The notes below the pieces were generated by a model. That model saw only the letters and a program-made list of their open reading frames with translations. It was not told the origin of the DNA and made no database searches. From the NCBI GenBank assembly GCA_013416795.1, contig RQSC01000025.1, positions 1 through 30,650 on the forward strand: 30,650 bases of DNA, written 5' to 3'. Numbering within the stretch: position 1 is the stretch's first letter; each line of letters starts with the position of its first letter. Positions 28,401-30,650 of the stretch are shown here, one piece after another. This stretch comes from Prasinococcaceae sp. CCMP 1430 (Eukaryota; Prasinodermophyta; Palmophyllophyceae; Prasinococcales; Prasinococcaceae). A program made the position numbers and the translations under genes.

Positions 28401-30518
28401 CAGCGGCCGCGACTGGCGGAATAATATGGTCGCGTCGGCACGCACCACCACCAGGCACGTCCCACCACGCGTATCCTCAACGTTGACCCCCTCAGCAGAC
28501 ACCGTCGTATCGCGCGCCACCGGCGTGCCGCGACCGTTGGTACCGATTGGCAGCAGCACGTAGTGCGTCTTGCTCTCACCAGGCGGCAGGAAAGCCGCGA
28601 TGTATGGGCCGCCGTTAACGTCTGGCGGCGCGATCCGGTCGTGATGTTCAAGCACGACGTTGTCGCCGGGAAGGGGAAGCAACCCGCCCCACGCGTACGC
28701 CCCAGCTGGCATGCGCGCGGCCGACGCGCCCACCTTACTACCACCAAGCAAGAACTGCAGCAGTGAGTCATGAAGCGCCACAGTTCCGGCCCAGCCGACG
28801 TATCCCTTCTCGCGCGCGACGTCGCACCAGCGCTGCAGGGCTGCCGCTAGAAGGTCTGCTTGTTGATGCATTTTGCGCGCGACGTACTGCAAAGACCTTG
28901 CGTCGTTGGCGCCATCTGCCTCACGCGTCGGGTGACACAACGTGCGCTTCGATGGCGGAAGCGCCCAGAGTAGTGCGTTCGCGCGCGCCAGCACGATATC
29001 CCAGCTCCACGGCCACGAAGTGTCTTCGTTTTTCAGCCCCTGAGGTGGTTGGTTCGCCCCACCACCAACTCTGTCGCTGGTCGCACTGGCAGGCCTCGCA
29101 TCGCCGTCTTGAAAGTCATCGATATTGGCGTTCATGTGCGGATCATCTTCGCTCCACGTGACGTTCGGTGGGAGCGGAACGTACTCCTCTTCCCCGTTCT
29201 CACATCTTGTCACGAGCGTGAGCGCAAGCGCACCGCTACCAGTGCGGGCGAGATCCCCAGTAGCGCAGTCACCATCCACTGCAGGCAAGTTGTGCACCAC
29301 ACCCGCTCTCCAGCGCCTGCTCGGCTCGTGCCACACAAAAATCTCGGAACCGAGCGGGGGGGGCCGTTCGATCTCCGGTGGCCCCTCGAGCTGTGTCCAT
29401 CTTTCGCCCGCGTTGTGGCACACATGTTGGCCATCCTCTGGATAGAAAACGCTGTAGTAGTGCTCTTCGCGAGGTGCGTCGGGCGGCGCATGCACGTGCT
29501 GAGTGAGCCCACAGAACCACATGCAATCCCCTTCCCAATACACAGATACCCACGAACCAACCGTCGGCAGAGGGCGCTCTGCTTGCCGTTCCGCTTGAGA
29601 GGGCTCTGAAGCGTCCTCGGCCGCCCCGCCTGTGTCTGCGCGCGCGTTGTGCGATCCACCAGCCGCATCTGGGTTCGTCAGGGGCTGAGCTGCAGTCTTA
29701 TCTCCTGATAGAGGGGTCATCCTCGGTGACTCCTGCGAGACGTCGTGCGGTGTCTCTTGCCGAGGCGACCGAGCGCTCGGCAGCTCGTCGGTGCGCGGCA
29801 CCGCGCCCTCGCATCTTAGCGCGCCGCACAGTGCCCAAGCGAGATCTGCGAGCTCACCCACTCCACGTGCGACCGCCGAGGCGCCCCGCGCGGGCGGACC
29901 CGCGTGAACAATCACCTCAGCTACGCCGCTCGCCGCGGCGTCGCCACCACTGGCGCCGCCAACGCACGGGCGGGCAGCGTCCTGTCGCGCGCGCAGCACC
30001 GTCGCAGGAAATTGCACGGCATCGGCCGTGCGTGGGCAGTGAGGGGTGGCGACGAATGTCGTCGACGTGGCCGAACCATCGGAGGAGGCCGCGCTCGCGC
30101 GATCAGGTGCGAGGCGCAGCACGACCCTGTCGCTCATTCTGCCAGCCGCGCCGAGCATTGTGCGGTCTTCAGGCGCGAGCTCACCGATTAGCGCGCGGCG
30201 GGTGGCCCGCGCGACTGCGCGCTCGTTCGACGCGCGGCGGCTCTCCGCGAGCGCCGCCCCTTCCAAGGTCGACGGCAGTCCCGACGGTGCGTGCGCCGCG
30301 TCTGCCACCGTCTCCTCATCGTCGGAGCTGAGCCCCCACTCAGCGTCCCAGTCGACAAGCGTGGCCCTCAGAGGCAGCTGCGATGCGCACCCGGCGTCCT
30401 CGAGTTGCTCTGGTTGCAACACATCCAACCCACGCTCGCAGTCCCCTGCGCCTGCGGCGGCACGCTCGACCACTAGCTCGGCCAGCACACCACTCTCTCG
30501 CATCCCGGGCGCGAGCAT
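25479..30518 (-). CDS. DNA cytosine-5 methyltransferase with N-terminal Tudor-like and two C-terminal MBD-like domains
   Basis: Uninterrupted frame; ATG 30518 gives 1679 aa, but the frame stays open to the window edge, so the true start could lie outside. N-terminal ~300 residues are low complexity. Two Tudor-like barrels follow (from VGSWVSVYWEGDCMWFCGL and LGSEIFVWHEPSRRWRAGVV). The catalytic domain has the C5-MTase motifs in order: DLFAGIGG (Asp815), PPCPGFSS with catalytic Cys939, ENV (979-981), ASRRKRLF, and NAVSP (Asn1256). After it come two ~55-residue repeats starting at 1346 and 1494: LPPGWEIFYEPIK, then KVRSP(N/D)G.VYRSVVSAVRAM. They match the methyl-CpG-binding domain pattern. The tail is Lys/Arg-rich (nuclear). 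It is probably a nuclear DNA methyltransferase able to read and write methylation; the subfamily is not assignable by eye. Confidence 0.9.
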   Translation of the reverse strand: MLAPGMRESGVLAELVVERAAAGAGDCERGLDVLQPEQLEDAGCASQLPLRATLVDWDAEWGLSSDDEETVADAAHAPSGLPSTLEGAALAESRRASNERAVARATRRALIGELAPEDRTMLGAAGRMSDRVVLRLAPDRASAASSDGSATSTTFVATPHCPRTADAVQFPATVLRARQDAARPCVGGASGGDAAASGVAEVIVHAGPPARGASAVARGVGELADLAWALCGALRCEGAVPRTDELPSARSPRQETPHDVSQESPRMTPLSGDKTAAQPLTNPDAAGGSHNARADTGGAAEDASEPSQAERQAERPLPTVGSWVSVYWEGDCMWFCGLTQHVHAPPDAPREEHYYSVFYPEDGQHVCHNAGERWTQLEGPPEIERPPPLGSEIFVWHEPSRRWRAGVVHNLPAVDGDCATGDLARTGSGALALTLVTRCENGEEEYVPLPPNVTWSEDDPHMNANIDDFQDGDARPASATSDRVGGGANQPPQGLKNEDTSWPWSWDIVLARANALLWALPPSKRTLCHPTREADGANDARSLQYVARKMHQQADLLAAALQRWCDVAREKGYVGWAGTVALHDSLLQFLLGGSKVGASAARMPAGAYAWGGLLPLPGDNVVLEHHDRIAPPDVNGGPYIAAFLPPGESKTHYVLLPIGTNGRGTPVARDTTVSAEGVNVEDTRGGTCLVVVRADATILFRQSRPLRDAPVYFVTGEEVLLPPARWLRPWKPFMTAHVASDSKLPKNVDAVVCRLYEHDTAALLDMPAWVYERCALEPPRAEGRPPSDLPGDAAASACTAREVGAARSSSFGIIDLFAGIGGLASGALGGKLADAAKVGFVEKDSRQVAVLKQLYPQSAANGLVGHGDANAFLVETARALRVCNAALGGESERDMLAPMSTPRTAITHALDEDSLGAVALKAAEWSLAGELVLAAGPPCPGFSSLNQHPDGRSALEARSGVAALSDAVELLRPSYVIMENVLELSTTFEEYYAAVASQLLQSGYQIVSWHIYYGAYGAASRRKRLFMVAGRCGLPMPAPPRPTHHGEFLRGAAVRTPFKQATHPELGEEVLKAMSQREERERSAGQEGEKDGRDGARDEDSEVPWLKPLVTAAEATACLGTAGTPRRGGEEGPAHCPRQLSEADTGRLAALPLTPGSSYADLPREVRDRYPIGRAEKPGPEAEARAKIVLGRVYASRPAPSFTTQFSTQGFVGRVVHWSEARILTPAEAWCFLGFTREDVDKLDAPLNTLYECAANAVSPMATKAIFAAIRTALCTAGDDHRDSASGFVQRARAGFRVANAPRRIDLRGTSRLATMWGGRAERPLSGMRRAGGIRGMSRHTLKAKLPPGWEIFYEPIKSGKGATEGREDIKVRSPNGTVYRSVVSAVRAMEAGEGATNQTGLDATKKGRSHLASRNFEGSHFVKSLQDGLVVQGAIDARLVPDATAAVARDNANATTAQPRRKQSAKEEQEHERRLAVGQGKAKPPRAARAEKLPPGWEIFYEPIKAGKGASEGRKTVKVRSPDGNVYRSVVSAVRAMQAGDGTNTQAGQEQAQEVLAEDVARQHAPTGSRGEIGPRGAPAMPVQRDAPITRNMAKQKYGADETREEADKPTRKRKSGKNDGADIAAGVPAVDGGGLVPTLREPHATPARKRRKDFGRSKSAPLVATPLATHAPRSSSR
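25901..26494. repeat. Tandem duplication encoding the two MBD-like domains (444-bp offset)
   Basis: About 145 bp at 25901-26047 are nearly repeated at 26345-26491. The offset is exactly 444 bp (148 codons), with differences mostly at third codon positions or conservative. High DNA similarity points to a fairly recent internal duplication or to gene conversion. Confidence 0.85.
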
Positions 30519-30650
30519 CCTGTCCCGGCGACCGGTACCCAGCCGGCGCCCGGGCGATGCGCGCGCGCCCCCCTGCTCCGTTGGCCCCCTCTCCACCCCC
30601 CCTGGGCGTCCCTCCTCAGCAGCGCGCGCGCGCCCCGCCGCGCCGCGGCC
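30519..30650 (-). other. Window edge: upstream continuation of the DNA methyltransferase frame
   Basis: No in-frame stop is seen on the minus strand between ATG 30518 and the window end, so the coding region may extend further. Otherwise this is a GC-rich leader with no recognisable element. Confidence 0.4.

Noticed and set aside
1-30650. tRNA, rRNA, CRISPR arrays, transposons or insertion sequences
   Set aside because: No cloverleaf boxes, rRNA-like stretches, regularly spaced repeats, transposase motifs or terminal inverted repeats were seen by eye in the intergenic parts.

Overview
The window looks like nuclear DNA of a GC-rich, plastid-bearing unicellular alga. The reasons are a plant/algal-type telomere array (TTTAGGG)n at the left edge, long open frames broken by a few short GT...AG introns (mostly 83-166 nt, donors mostly GTGCG), a bacterial-type gyrase B with an N-terminal extension, eukaryote-only families (nucleolar GTPase NOG2, AWS-SET methyltransferase, HVA22/REEP, BMT5-like), and a probable selenoprotein gene with a eukaryotic SECIS. 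A haptophyte (Pavlova or Emiliania-like) is my best guess; a pelagophyte or other alga is possible. This is inference from composition and gene content, not a database match.

Layout, left to right: telomeric repeats pointing inward (1-48); a subtelomeric promoter with repeated CATTTCGSCG motifs; NOG2 (+); a PWWP-AWS-SET-Tudor histone methyltransferase (-); an HVA22/REEP-like membrane protein (+); a CARP beta-helix/TPR protein (-); a secreted S10 serine carboxypeptidase (+); organellar GyrB (-); an FAD monooxygenase (+); a small DUF3253 gene with an in-frame UGA and a 3' SECIS-like hairpin (+); a membrane-domain/RetSat-like fusion oxidoreductase (+); a HAD hydrolase (-); a BMT5-like rRNA methyltransferase (+); a JmjC-like Fe(II)/2-oxoglutarate protein (+); and a DNA cytosine-5 methyltransferase with two C-terminal MBD-like repeats (-), which runs to the right edge. 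Most neighbours alternate strand, giving convergent pairs 51-250 bp apart and divergent pairs sharing short promoter regions.

No operon or single pathway is evident. Two themes stand out. Chromatin enzymes are over-represented (SET methyltransferase, JmjC-like, DNMT-MBD). Ribosome biogenesis appears twice (NOG2, BMT5-like). The most novel item is the DUF3253 gene at 16140-16556: UGA replaces the family's conserved Cys in the CPSE motif, the reading frame continues through the rest of the domain, and a form-2 SECIS can be folded directly after the stop codon. Several 5' ends (GyrB, RetSat fusion, HVA22-like, TPR) are my own splice models and are flagged as such.
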